Both the position numbers and the translations under genes were made by a program. A DNA stretch of 64,000 nucleotides from the NCBI RefSeq assembly GCF_014138625.1, contig NZ_JACJHY010000031.1, positions 27,988-91,987 on the forward strand, read 5' to 3'. The notes under the pieces are model-generated. The model had not been told where the DNA came from. It made no database searches and saw only the letters and a program-made list of their open reading frames with translations. The DNA is from Aminobacter ciceronei. Lineage in GTDB: Bacteria > Pseudomonadota > Alphaproteobacteria > Rhizobiales > Rhizobiaceae. Shown here one piece after another: positions 33,297-42,654 of this stretch. Within the stretch, counting starts at the first letter, position 1, and each line of letters starts with the position of its first letter.

Positions 33297-34651
33297 CTCA
33301 TTTGTCCGTTTCGCCAGTTGCGGCGCCACACGCCGTCATCGGCCATCAATTCGCTCAATATGCCTTCGCGCAAGCCCCTGTCGGCGACACGCAGCCTTTC
33401 CGACGGCCACACCGCGCGGATCGCCTCGAGAATGGCGCAGCCGGCGAGCACCAGGTCGGCCCGGTCGGCACCGATGCAGGGATTGGCGACGCGCTGCTGG
33501 AAATCCCAGCCGAGCACTTTTTCGACCATGCGGTCGACGCTTGAGCCGTCCATCCACAGGCCGTCGACGCGGCGACGGTCGTAGCGGTCGAGTTCGAGAT
33601 GCACGCCGGCCAGCGTGGTCACCGTTCCAGACGTTCCCAGGAGGTGGAATTTCGGGCTGGAGACGATGTGGCTCAGGCGGTCGCGCCCGTCGAAGGCGCG
33701 CAGCCGCGTCGCGACATCCTCGACCATGGCGGCAAAGATCTCGCGCGTCACCGTGCGGCCGCCGAATCGCTCGGCGAGCGAGACGACGCCGACAGGCAGC
33801 GAGGTCCACGAGACGATATGATTCGCCAGGCGCGGCGAACGATGGCGCGAGACGTCGATCAGCGCGATCTCGGACGAGCCGCCGCCAATGTCGAACAGGA
33901 CGACGCCGTCGGTGTCGCGCTCGACCAGCGAGCCGCAGCCGGAAACGGCAAGCCGCGCCTCGGTCTGGCGGTCGATGATCTCGAGCTTGAGGCCCGCTTC
34001 GCGTTCGACGCGGTCGATGAACTCGGCCCCGTTCGCTGCCGTGCGGCAGGCTTCGGTGGCGATCAGCCGCGCCTGCCGGATCTTGCGGTTGCGCAGCTTG
34101 TCGCTGCAGACCTTGAGCGCCTCGACGGCGCGGTCCATCGCCGGCTGGCCCAGCCGCCCCGATGCCGACAGTCCCTCGCCCAGCCTGACGATGCGCGAGA
34201 AGGCATCGATGACACGGAACTGCCCGGGCCTGCCTGGTACGGCGACCAGCAAGCGGCAATTGTTGGTGCCGAGGTCGAGCGCGGCAAAGACCGGCAGCTC
34301 GGCCGTCGGCACGCGACGTGCCAGCTCGGCCTGATCCGGCCTGGGTGCGGGACCAGGTTTTGCCGGCGGCATGTTCGGCTTGAGTGCGGCCGGCGGGATG
34401 GCTGTTTCAGCCTGTCCGCCGCCGGCAACGGGTTGTGCGCCATCGCGCGCAAAAACCTTGCGCCCGCGCCGGCGCTTGCGCCTTTTCCGGGTCTTTGTCT
34501 TGTGTTGCGCAGCGTCCCCTTGGCCGTGACCGTTGACCGGTCGTGCGGCGGCCTGACGGCCCTTTTGAGATCGGCCGGCGCTGTGACGCGACGACCCATC
34601 CCGGGAGACACCCGCATCCGACGCGTCAGCGCCGGGCTCGCGGTCCTTCAC
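33293..34651 (-). CDS. Ppx/GppA family phosphatase
   Basis: This 452-residue member of the exopolyphosphatase/pppGpp phosphatase family has ATPase-fold motifs [16 protein letters not shown] (phosphate 1) and [13 protein letters not shown] (phosphate 2). It acts on polyphosphate or on guanosine pentaphosphate; the sequence does not say which. Before the domain lies a disordered, basic N terminus of roughly 115 residues with a [13 protein letters not shown] run, which is unusual for short Ppx/GppA proteins. The GTG at 34651 is chosen because GAAGGAAG lies 6-8 bases upstream. It is coupled to rlmE. Confidence 0.88.
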   Translation of the reverse strand: MKDREPGADASDAGVSRDGSSRHSAGRSQKGRQAAARPVNGHGQGDAAQHKTKTRKRRKRRRGRKVFARDGAQPVAGGGQAETAIPPAALKPNMPPAKPGPAPRPDQAELARRVPTAELPVFAALDLGTNNCRLLVAVPGRPGQFRVIDAFSRIVRLGEGLSASGRLGQPAMDRAVEALKVCSDKLRNRKIRQARLIATEACRTAANGAEFIDRVEREAGLKLEIIDRQTEARLAVSGCGSLVERDTDGVVLFDIGGGSSEIALIDVSRHRSPRLANHIVSWTSLPVGVVSLAERFGGRTVTREIFAAMVEDVATRLRAFDGRDRLSHIVSSPKFHLLGTSGTVTTLAGVHLELDRYDRRRVDGLWMDGSSVDRMVEKVLGWDFQQRVANPCIGADRADLVLAGCAILEAIRAVWPSERLRVADRGLREGILSELMADDGVWRRNWRNGQMR

Positions 34652-34944
34652 CTTGCAACTTCCTTCTGGCGCCGCGCGAACCTTTCGGACGCTGCACGCG
34701 CATCTCATCTTGTGTTGCGGCCACAGTATCAGCGTGCGCGCCGATCACCAAGGCCGCCCGCGTCGTAATTTGCCGCCCGGCATGCCGGACGCGCCGGGCT
34801 TGCGCACAGAAAACCGCAGCTCGGGTTGAATAGCCGGCTTTGATGGGGCAAAGCTGGAACCCCACCCGGTCGTGCGAGCGGACGCATAGCCACAATACGA
34901 GGTATCGAAACGCCAGACCGAAAGGAGTGGGCAAGCGCAGCCGC

Positions 34945-35889
34945 ATGAGAATCAAGGACTTTATCTGGCCCGTCATCGGGCTCGGCGCCGTCGCCGTTTC
35001 TGCCTGGCTGCTCTACAATGAGTGGCGCGAAATCTCCCTCGACGATGTCTGGAGCGGGCTCGCCGCCATCCCGCCGCATGGCTGGATCCTGTCGGCATTG
35101 AGCTCCGTCGTCGCTTATGCCGCGCTTGCCGGCTATGACCACATCGCCCTTCTGCACCTGCGCAAACGCGTGTCGTGGTTCTTCGTCACCGTCTGTTCCT
35201 TCACCACCTATGCGCTGTCGCACAATATCGGCGGCTCGGTGTTTTCGGGCGCCGTCATCCGCTATCGCGCCTATGCCAGCAAGGGTTTGACCGGCCAGGA
35301 CGTAGGCGTCCTTGTCGGCATCTGCTGGTTCACCTTCGTGCTGTCGAGCGTCTTTGTCGGCGCCGTGGTGATTCTGCTCGAGCCCGGCCTGCTCGACCGC
35401 TACACCGAAGGCAGCCATGAAGGCTGGTGGATCGCACTCGGCATTGCCATGCTCGTATCAGTCGCGGCTTACGTCTTCGGCAGCTGGCTGCATCTCAAGC
35501 CGCTCGCCATCCGCAGCTTCCGCCTCTATTACCCGTCCCTGCCCATCGTCGCGCGCCAGCTGATCATCGGCCCTCTGGAAATCCTGGCAGCGGCTGCGAT
35601 CATCTATTTCGCCCTGCCCACTGAGAACAATCCCGGCTACCTGATCGTGCTCGGCATCTTCCTGGTCTCGTTTGCGGTGGCGCAGGCATCACATGCGCCG
35701 GGCGGCCTCGGCGTGCTCGAAGTGGTTTTCCTCACCGGCCTGCCGGAAATGGACCCGGCGACAGTGCTTGCCGCGCTTTTGGTTTTCCGCCTGTTTTATC
35801 TCATCATTCCGCTCATTCTCGGCATCGTCGCCGTGCTTGGGTTCGAGCATTCGCAGTTCGGACGCAGCGGCAACACGGACAAGAGCTGA
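34945..35889 (+). CDS. Flippase-like membrane protein (LPG synthase TM / UPF0104 family)
   Basis: This 314-residue protein has eight or more hydrophobic segments. The SHNIGGSVFSGAVIRYRAY stretch and the later ASHAPGGLGVLEVVFL are characteristic of the lysylphosphatidylglycerol synthetase transmembrane region. It lacks the C-terminal aminoacyl-transferase domain of MprF, so it is likely a lipid-handling or flippase-like protein, not an LPG synthase. The ATG start at 34945 is plausible but its ribosome site is weak; upstream in-frame starts give no better N terminus. Confidence 0.82.
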   Translation: MRIKDFIWPVIGLGAVAVSAWLLYNEWREISLDDVWSGLAAIPPHGWILSALSSVVAYAALAGYDHIALLHLRKRVSWFFVTVCSFTTYALSHNIGGSVFSGAVIRYRAYASKGLTGQDVGVLVGICWFTFVLSSVFVGAVVILLEPGLLDRYTEGSHEGWWIALGIAMLVSVAAYVFGSWLHLKPLAIRSFRLYYPSLPIVARQLIIGPLEILAAAAIIYFALPTENNPGYLIVLGIFLVSFAVAQASHAPGGLGVLEVVFLTGLPEMDPATVLAALLVFRLFYLIIPLILGIVAVLGFEHSQFGRSGNTDKS

Positions 35890-35916
35890 AAACCAAAATT
35901 GCCGCCGCCTGTGGGG

Positions 35917-35944
35917 TTGACTATTTCCCGGCGGCGGCTAAAAG
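35917..35944 (+). promoter_or_regulatory. Candidate promoter of tRNA-Gln
   Basis: TTGACT (35917-35922), a 16-base spacer and TAAAAG (35939-35944) lie 55 bases before the tRNA. The same stretch contains GCCGCCGCC/GGCGGCGGC arms (35901-35938), a possible terminator for the upstream gene. The promoter assignment is tentative. Confidence 0.35.
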
Positions 35945-35998
35945 GCGCGCACCGGCGGCGTTGAACAAGCGTCGCGGCCGACACCAGATCGGCCTTGC

Positions 35999-36072
35999 TG
36001 GGGAATAGGTTAACGGTAGACCCACGGACTCTGACTCCGTTAGTCCTGGTTCGAATCCAGGTTCCCCAGCCA
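35999..36072 (+). tRNA. tRNA-Gln (anticodon CUG)
   Basis: The acceptor arms TGGGGAA/TTCCCCA pair over 7 bp, followed by discriminator G and an encoded CCA. The anticodon stem ACGGA/TCCGT encloses CTCTGAC with anticodon CTG at 36031-36033. The T arm CCTGG-TTCGAAT-CCAGG is complete. It decodes CAG glutamine codons. I found no direct repeat of its 3' end nearby, so there is no sign of an intact integrated element. Confidence 0.97.
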
Positions 36073-36529
36073 AATTTTCTCTAAAAGCCTTTAATCCCTA
36101 AATTCATTCCAGTACTGCCGGCCCCCGTTTTGGTTGCTCACCAAAGCCTAATACCAATCCTCCCCCTTTATCTCCATCAGCATCTTGGGGGGCACTCCGC
36201 TGAGCCCGGCGACACGAGGCTTACACGGCTTTGCTGGAGGAATGCCCCGCCAGGCGCTTGTCTCACCCTGCACGCCATGGAGCGGCACCTTCCTTCCGCA
36301 TAGTCAGCAGGCGGCCGTCTCGGCCGCTGGCAACTTCGCAGCCATGTACTTCGTGGCGCAGATTGCCTTCTGAGCGAGCTGATCTGGTTATGCCCGCGTG
36401 GACATCGTCCAACCCGCCTTGAACGCGACAGCATGTCTACTTCAAAGGAGATGTAGAGAGCCGAGAACGCCTAAGTTTGGTAAGTTGCAATCCGTGGCAA
36501 ATACAATTTTGATCAAGCAATCTGGGATT
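36073..36529. other. Coding-poor stretch downstream of tRNA-Gln
   Basis: These ~460 bases show no convincing gene on either strand. Base composition is less GC-rich than in the flanks, particularly at 36073-36180 and 36460-36530. Short open frames exist but have no recognisable features or ribosome sites. The location right after a tRNA suggests decayed mobile DNA, but no integrase fragment can be read. Confidence 0.5.
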
Positions 36530-37111
36530 ATGTCGGCAGGTTCAAACGCTAAGCTGGCGTCCGCTGCCGGGTTTCGGGCTGGGGGAGCGATGTTCGGTTG
36601 GATTCGGAAGGCAAATGCCGTCAACGTGGCGACAGAAGCTTGCGTGCAACTGGTACGACTGAAGGAAATGGATGGCGGCATCCCGCCGGGGTTTTGGCGT
36701 GACCCCTATGTACTTGGATATTTTGGCGGGATGATCCGGGTGCTGGCTGCGTTCAGCTCCAACAGTAAACTCGCCGGCGAAGATTTGGGGAGAGTGATCA
36801 CGAGCACGCTGGCGAAGCTGACAGGAGCTCGCGGCAGGGAGGTCGTACAGAATTACCTGACGGCGACGAGGGAGATGGACGACGATTTTAAGCTGGGCGT
36901 GCTCCACGCACAGAAGGTCATGATGATCCTGTACGGATCAAACCATTTCGACGATGATGCCGACGTCATCATCGCGAAACATGCATCAAAGTACATGGCG
37001 GATGCCGGTGCGATCGTCGGTGTAAAGCTGAGCGAGCAGGGGCAGATATCGAGCTATCTGACGCGGAAATACTTCCTCGACGGAGTCAAGCAACGGCTAG
37101 GCGCGACCTGA
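36530..37111 (+). CDS. Hypothetical protein, unrecognised
   Basis: I do not recognise this protein of 193 residues (ATG at 36530) or 173 residues (ATG at 36590, giving MFGWIRKANAVN). It is soluble and mostly helical, with FWRDPYVLGYFGGMIRVLAAF as the most hydrophobic part. It has no signal peptide. Its codon use is less GC-biased than that of neighbouring genes, and it sits alone between the tRNA and the regulatory locus, which fits acquired DNA. A start further upstream at 36398 is less likely. Confidence 0.65.
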   Translation: MSAGSNAKLASAAGFRAGGAMFGWIRKANAVNVATEACVQLVRLKEMDGGIPPGFWRDPYVLGYFGGMIRVLAAFSSNSKLAGEDLGRVITSTLAKLTGARGREVVQNYLTATREMDDDFKLGVLHAQKVMMILYGSNHFDDDADVIIAKHASKYMADAGAIVGVKLSEQGQISSYLTRKYFLDGVKQRLGAT

Positions 37112-37262
37112 AGAGTTCAGCCGGTTGCCTATGATGCACCCTGCTGTGATCGGCTGTCTGTCGGCACCGAAGCGAGGCGATGCAATGCATTGGAGAGGCG
37201 ATTGCCCGCCTGGCTGGCCCTGCCCCACGCCCGGCGCACCGCCCTCGTCCTGCTCCCGCACC

Positions 37263-38309
37263 TCACCGCGCGCGCAGCACGCTCGGCAGGATGCCGAAAT
37301 GTTCCTTGAAGCTTTTCGAGAAGTAGGACGCCGAATCGAAGCCGCAGGCGATGGCGATGTCGGTGACCGACATGTCGGTCATTTCGATCAGCTGCCGGGC
37401 GCGACGGAGCTTGAGTCTGAGGTAATGCTGACGCGGCGTGGTCGACAGATGGCGCTCGAACAGGCGTTCGATCTGGCGCCTGGACAATGACACCTCGCGG
37501 GCGATGTCCTCAAGCGACAGCGGGTCCTCGATGTTCCGCTCCATCAGCTGCAGGATGCGCGACAGCTTCTTGCCGCCGCTGCCGAAACGCAAGCCGGGCA
37601 GCAGCGACTGGGCGCTCGCCCCGTCGCGCCAGCGGTCGGCGGCGAGATGCTGGCAGATGGTGCGCACCAGCTCGACGTCGCCATGCTGCCCCACCAGATC
37701 CATCGCCAGGTCGAAGCCGGCAAACGCGCCGGCGCAGGTGACGATGGAGCCGTCGCGGACAAACAGTGCATCGTCGATGGCAAGGCCGTAAAAGGTCTCG
37801 TACAGCGCCGCCATCTTGCCCCAGTGGATGGTGCAGCGGGCCTCGTCGAGCAGCCTGGCGTCGGCGAGCAGCCAGGTCGCGGTGCCCAAGGCATAGATCG
37901 GCACGGCGGCGCGGTGGATGCGGCGCAGGAAATTGCGCAGTTCGCAGGTAGCGTGCTGCTCGACGCCCTCGCCGGCGCAGACCAGCACGGCTGTGTGGCG
38001 GCACGCGGTGACCGCCGCCTCCTCGGCAAAGATATTGCCGGCCACGTCAAGCGCCATGCCGCTGGCGCAGACCACCTGACAGCCGTCGAGGCTTGCCAGC
38101 TGCCAGCGGAACAGCTCCCTGCCCGACAATGAATTGGCGAGCCTGAGCGGCTCGATCATCGATGCCAGGCAGAGCTGCGAGAAACCGGGCAAGAGCAGGA
38201 TCTGGAAGCTCGACACCTCGGATGTCGTGGACGCGCCGGAGGAGAGAGCCCGTGCGGCGCGTGGCCGGGCTTCAGGATCAAACGATGCGGGCCTGTGAGC
38301 GATGTTCAC
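37263..38309 (-). CDS. GlxA-type AraC regulator (DJ-1/PfpI plus AraC HTH), copy A
   Basis: This 348-residue transcription factor has an N-terminal DJ-1/PfpI-like domain (about 35-205) and a C-terminal AraC double helix-turn-helix (about 250-345). The latter includes DIAIACGFDSASYFSKSFKEHFG. GbdR, SouR and CdhR, which sense glycine betaine, sarcosine and carnitine catabolism, share this architecture. It is the last gene of unit 1, 34 bases after the GcvT-like gene, with a GTG start preceded by GGGAGGAG. A close relative lies at 50063-51085. Confidence 0.92.
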   Translation of the reverse strand: MNIAHRPASFDPEARPRAARALSSGASTTSEVSSFQILLLPGFSQLCLASMIEPLRLANSLSGRELFRWQLASLDGCQVVCASGMALDVAGNIFAEEAAVTACRHTAVLVCAGEGVEQHATCELRNFLRRIHRAAVPIYALGTATWLLADARLLDEARCTIHWGKMAALYETFYGLAIDDALFVRDGSIVTCAGAFAGFDLAMDLVGQHGDVELVRTICQHLAADRWRDGASAQSLLPGLRFGSGGKKLSRILQLMERNIEDPLSLEDIAREVSLSRRQIERLFERHLSTTPRQHYLRLKLRRARQLIEMTDMSVTDIAIACGFDSASYFSKSFKEHFGILPSVLRAR

Positions 38310-38343
38310 GTGCCTCTCCTCCCGAGGTCGTTATGTGCCGTCG

Positions 38344-39582
38344 TCAACCTTTCGAGCGGCGGATTTCGATGAACGGCAAGGAGACAACAGTGGCCGGGAC
38401 CCGCCCGATGGCCGCACCCTCGTCGTCCTTCAGCTCGACATCGACAACCGTGCCCGGTGACGACAGCTCGGCGGGCAGGAAAGCGAAGCTGATGGCGCGC
38501 TTCAGCGTCGGGCTGAAGGCAAGGCTCGAGGCGCGGCCCACCGGTTTGCCGGCGTGGGAGGTACCCTTGTGGAAGATGGGCACCGAGCCCCAATACACCC
38601 GGGACAGTGCGGTGCCGCAAGCGCTGTTTTCGGCAGCCGCGGTGACGATCGCGCTGGCGTCATAGTGCAACCCGACGAAGCGCCGCCCCGGCTCGGCCGC
38701 GGCGGCCTGAAGCGCCTGCTTGCCGACAAAATCGCTGCCGAAATCGATCAGCCGCCCAAGGCCGGCCTCGATCGGCGTGATGTTCAATTCGTCTGTGACG
38801 TCGACGCGCGCGGTGCGGGGATCGGGACCGGCGCCGTTGTAATCGGCCGAGACCAGGATCAGGCCGGCCTCGATGCGGGCGACGTCAACGGCATATTCGC
38901 CCGCCGGCAAAACGCCGAATGGCTGGCCGACGGCCTGGAGTTCTTGCCAGACTGCGGCACCCGCTGCCCTCGGCACCCAGAGCTCGAAGCCGAGTTCGCC
39001 GGTGAAGCCCTGCCGGGCAACAAGAATGTCATGGCCGGCAATGGCGGCGCGCCCGATCTGCGAAAATTTGAGGCCGGACCAGTCGCGGCCGGTCGCCGCC
39101 TGCATCAGGTCGAAGGCGCGCGGCCCCTGCAGCGAGAGGATGCCATAGTCGTCGGAGGCGTTGCGGATCGTAACCTGCAGGCCGCCGGCCTGACTGGCAA
39201 ACCATGCGTGGCTTGTTTCACCCGAGACGATGAACCAGTCGTCCGCGAGGCGGAAAACCAGGCCGTCGCCGACCAGAAGGCCGTCGCGGTTGCACCATGG
39301 CGCATACATCACGTGGTCGACCGCGAGCCGCGTCATGTCGCGGGTCATCAGCCGGTCGACGAGGCGATGCGCGTCGGGGCCACGCAGCTCCATCTTGGGC
39401 AGCGGCGACATGTCGATCATGGCTACCGCGTTGCGGATCGCCGCCAGTTCCTGCGGCATGCTCGTATAGACGTCGGGGACGATGTATTTGTCCCACTGAT
39501 ACCACCAGGTGGTCCGCATCTCGGCGCTCGTCGCAGCATGGAACGGTGTGCCGTTGCCTGCCAGTTCAGCCTTGTCCTGCAC
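38344..39582 (-). CDS. GcvT-like aminomethyl/methyltransferase family protein, copy A
   Basis: This 412-residue protein of the glycine-cleavage T-protein fold probably moves a methyl or methylene group from a substrate to tetrahydrofolate. The folate-site aspartate is kept (Asp106 in GLLVGDGLVFRL), as are ILSLQGPRA, GFTGELGFELWVP and the C-terminal RVYWGSVPIF region. It is not the housekeeping GcvT: no gcvH or gcvP is nearby and the N terminus differs. DmdA (DMSP demethylase) and LigM (aromatic O-demethylase) are known members of this fold that demethylate substrates onto folate. The GTG start has AGGAGGAG upstream. It diverges from an AraC gene. Confidence 0.85.
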   Translation of the reverse strand: MQDKAELAGNGTPFHAATSAEMRTTWWYQWDKYIVPDVYTSMPQELAAIRNAVAMIDMSPLPKMELRGPDAHRLVDRLMTRDMTRLAVDHVMYAPWCNRDGLLVGDGLVFRLADDWFIVSGETSHAWFASQAGGLQVTIRNASDDYGILSLQGPRAFDLMQAATGRDWSGLKFSQIGRAAIAGHDILVARQGFTGELGFELWVPRAAGAAVWQELQAVGQPFGVLPAGEYAVDVARIEAGLILVSADYNGAGPDPRTARVDVTDELNITPIEAGLGRLIDFGSDFVGKQALQAAAAEPGRRFVGLHYDASAIVTAAAENSACGTALSRVYWGSVPIFHKGTSHAGKPVGRASSLAFSPTLKRAISFAFLPAELSSPGTVVDVELKDDEGAAIGRVPATVVSLPFIEIRRSKG

Positions 39583-39745
39583 TGTCTTTCTCCTCCTGAC
39601 GTGAGTGTCTTGACTGTGCAGCCAGCGGGGCGCGGAGAGAATACCGCGCCAACGGCAATGCATATCCCTGATTAAAGCCGGGATGGAATTTATCCAACAG
39701 CGATCTTACTATGCTTTACCTGAACAAAGCAGAGGGTGTGCTGGC

Positions 39746-40579
39746 ATGGACTCCATCGTCGACGTCGGCCACGGTTTCGCCTTCGGCGAGGCGACCTATT
39801 CCCGCGGCGGCGTCTATGGACCTTTGTCGAGGCAGTATGTCAGCCTGATCTTCGTCCATGAGGGGTTGATCAGGGTCACCTGCGACGACGAGAAAACGAC
39901 CCTTGCGGGTGGCCAAGCCGCCTTCTTCAAGAATGACCGCCTGTTCCTGATCGAGATGGAACGCGACATCCTGCACCGGGTGGGATGGTGCGAAGGCGTA
40001 CCCGGCAAGATCTGGGCAAGCGGGCCCTCGCCGCTCGCCGGCGCCTCGCCTGTCGTCGCTCTGACCGAAAGACTGGCCGCTTTGCTGCGCATCGGCGTCG
40101 AGCTCGGCTTTTCCTCGAGCACCGGCCTCAACGACGTGCGCAATGCCGTTGGCTACGCGCTCTACACCGCCTTCTTCCATGAGGCGCGGCTCAGCGAACG
40201 CGACCGCTTCGTTCCCAGGCAGATCCTCAGGGTGAAGCGACACATGGATGAAAACATAGACAAGGACATCACCGGCGGCGCGCTCGCGGCCATCGCCAAC
40301 CTGTCGCCGCAACAGCTGATCTCATCGTTCCGCAAGCACCTTGGCGTCACGCCGATGCGCTATCTCTGGCAGATGCGGGCCAATCGCGGCCGGGCCCTGC
40401 TGCTGCAAAGCGGCCTGTCGGTTTCCGAGATCGCCTATCAGTGCGGCTACAAGAACCCGTTTCATTTCTCGCGTCATATCAGGCAGAATTTTGCGATGAC
40501 GCCGACCGAAATCCGCGCGAACAAAGGCTATCGCGCTCCCAGCGACGTGCTGGAGAACCCGGGCAATACGGCGTTCTGA
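39746..40579 (+). CDS. AraC-family regulator, paralog 1
   Basis: This 277-residue regulator has an N-terminal ligand-sensing region and a C-terminal AraC HTH (about 175-268) with ISSFRKHLGVTPMRYLW and IAYQCGYKNPFHFSRHIRQ. It is divergent from the GcvT-like copy A gene, with 163 bases between the starts. It is clearly paralogous to the regulators at 48937 and 58219, sharing GFAFGEA and GGVYGPL near the N terminus. It most likely controls unit 1. The ATG at 39746 is chosen because it aligns with the N termini of the paralogs. Confidence 0.9.
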   Translation: MDSIVDVGHGFAFGEATYSRGGVYGPLSRQYVSLIFVHEGLIRVTCDDEKTTLAGGQAAFFKNDRLFLIEMERDILHRVGWCEGVPGKIWASGPSPLAGASPVVALTERLAALLRIGVELGFSSSTGLNDVRNAVGYALYTAFFHEARLSERDRFVPRQILRVKRHMDENIDKDITGGALAAIANLSPQQLISSFRKHLGVTPMRYLWQMRANRGRALLLQSGLSVSEIAYQCGYKNPFHFSRHIRQNFAMTPTEIRANKGYRAPSDVLENPGNTAF

Positions 40580-40655
40580 CCATCATAACGAAACAGGCGA
40601 CATGCCGGCCGCATGTCGCCTGTTGAAGATGCCGGTGGAAGCGACAACCCTCGGG

Positions 40656-41588
40656 TCATTCCCTGGCGTAGGGGATGCCGAGCCTCGCCGGCTGGCCCGA
40701 GCGGAAGCGCAGGCCCATCAAGAGGCCGATCGAGGCGAGATAGGGCAGCGCGAGCAGCAGCTGGTGCGGAACCTGGGCGCCGACCACCTGCAGGTGGGTG
40801 GCGAGCGACTCCAGGAAAGCGAAAGCCGTCACCGCGATCAGAACGCCCCTTGGCCGCCAATTGCCGGCGATGAGCGCGACGATGACGATCCAGCCGCGAC
40901 CGGCGGTGAAATCGGCCAGGAAGCGGTCGGAAAAGCCGAGCATGAGGAAGCCGCCGCCCAGCCCGGTCATCGCACTTCCCAGCATGACGGCCAGATATTG
41001 CCGGGCCGAAACGCTTAGGCCCTTGACGTCGAGCGCCTTGGGATTTTCGCCGAGGCAGCGCAGTTCGAGGCCGTAGCGGCTGCGATAGAGCAGGAACCAG
41101 ACGACTGGTACGACCAGCAGGGCGACATAGGTGAGCGCCCGCTGCGAAAACAGCACCGGGCCGATGACGGGAATGTCGGACAGCAGCGGGATGTCGACGT
41201 CCTGAAAGCCGGAGAAGATCGGCTGGGCGCGGCCCTGGATGTAACTCTGGAACCAGTAGAGCGTCAGGCCGCCGGCCAGAAGGTTGAGGCCGAGACCGGC
41301 GATGAAATGGTCGACGCGCAGGGTCGCGGTCATGAAGGCGATGACGAGGCCCATCAAGGCGCCGGCAACGATTGCCGCAAGTACCGCCAGCCACAACGAA
41401 CCGGTCAGCGTGGCCACCAGATAGGCGGCAAAGGCGCCGGTCAGCATCGTGCCCTCGACGCCCATGTTCCAGATTCCGGCACGCTGGGTGATCAGCTCGC
41501 CCATCGCCGAGAACAGCAAAGGCGTCATGATACGGATGGTCGAGGCGAGGATGCTGATGATGATCGCTTCCTGGAACAGCTGGCTCAT
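40656..41588 (-). CDS. BMP-type ABC transporter permease 2, copy A
   Basis: This 310-residue inner-membrane permease belongs to the nucleoside/BMP class (BmpD/NupP-like, branched-chain type fold) with about 9 hydrophobic segments. The stretches SAMGELITQRAGIWNMGVEGTML and LGENPKALDVKGLSV are typical. Its ATG overlaps the restored stop of permease 1 by 4 bases. It is the last gene of unit 2 and is paralogous over its whole length to the permease at 52168-53100. Confidence 0.92.
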   Translation of the reverse strand: MSQLFQEAIIISILASTIRIMTPLLFSAMGELITQRAGIWNMGVEGTMLTGAFAAYLVATLTGSLWLAVLAAIVAGALMGLVIAFMTATLRVDHFIAGLGLNLLAGGLTLYWFQSYIQGRAQPIFSGFQDVDIPLLSDIPVIGPVLFSQRALTYVALLVVPVVWFLLYRSRYGLELRCLGENPKALDVKGLSVSARQYLAVMLGSAMTGLGGGFLMLGFSDRFLADFTAGRGWIVIVALIAGNWRPRGVLIAVTAFAFLESLATHLQVVGAQVPHQLLLALPYLASIGLLMGLRFRSGQPARLGIPYARE

Positions 41589-42654
41589 TGGACGGCAACC
41601 TCCATGACGATGCGATAACGCGCCAGCACACCGGCGCAGAGGAAGAAGAACAAGGTGATGCCTTGCATGGCCGGCACCAGCGAAGCCGGCACGTCGCCGA
41701 GCACCCGCATATAGACGGCGCCGCTCGCCAGGCCGCCGAAGAACAGCCCAGCAAAGACGGTTCCTATCGGCTCAGGCCGCCGATCATGCCGACGATTATG
41801 CCGGCATAACCAAGGCCGATGAGATTGTCGGCGCGCAGGCGGTGAGAAACGCCGAAAAGCTCGATGGCGCCGGCTAGGGCGGCAAGTGCTGCACTCGCCA
41901 TCATGATCACGCTCACCGTGCGGGCGATGTCGACGCCCTTGTGGCGCAAGGCCTCGGGATTGTAGCCCAGGCCGCGGATCTCATAACCCAAAGGCGTGCG
42001 CGACATGACCAGCGCGCAGATGGCGGCAGCGAGGAAGGGCAAAAGCACCCCGGCATGCAGTCGGCTGCTGCCGAACAGCGCTGGCAGGAAGGCCGTATCC
42101 GGCAGCATCGGCGACTGGTGGTAGGAGATCGTGCCGCCCGTCTCGCCCCAGGGGCCGCCCTGCAGCAGCCATGACAGCAGGTAGACGACGAGATAATTGA
42201 GCATGACCGTCGAGATGATCTCGTTGACGGCAAAGCGGTTGCGCAGCACCGCAGCGATCCAGCCGAGCCCCATGCCGGCCGCCATGCCAAGTGCGAGCAC
42301 GCCGGGGAAAAACAGCAGCGGCGGCAGGCCGGCAAGCAATTGCGCGCCGAGATAGCCGCCCATCGCCCCGGCAAAGACCTGCCCTTCCTGGCCAATGCTC
42401 CAGATCTGGGCGCGGAAGGCGATGACAGTCGCAAGGCCTGTCAGGATCAGCGGTGTTGCCTTGACCAGCGTCGTTGCCAGCGCCTTGGGCGAGCCGACAG
42501 AGCCTTGCAGCAATGCGCCGAAGACATCAGGCACATTGGCGCCCGTCGACGCGATCAATACGGCCGAAGCCGCCAGGCCGGCGACAATGGCCATGATGAA
42601 GGACGACAGCGTCCAGAGCGCATTCGCCTCCATCCTGCGTTCGAAGACGATCAT
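41585..42654 (-). pseudogene. BMP-type ABC transporter permease 1, copy A, frameshifted
   Basis: The reading frame starts at the ATG at 42654, overlapping the ATPase stop (ATGA), and runs for 296 codons to a TAG at 41764. Compared with the intact paralog at 53097-54161 it stops just after IIVGMIGGLS. The missing C terminus (GTVFAGLFFGGLASGAVYMR onward, about 60 codons) continues without interruption in the next frame to 41585, where it forms the expected ATGA overlap with permease 2. One missing base near 41768-41772, most simply one C of a CC/CCC run, explains this. It may be a true inactivating mutation, a sequencing error or, less likely, programmed slippage. Confidence 0.88.

Noticed and set aside
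36073..36529. Possible integrase remnant next to tRNA-Gln
   Set aside because: No tyrosine or serine recombinase motif could be read in any frame, and no direct repeat of the tRNA 3' end was found.
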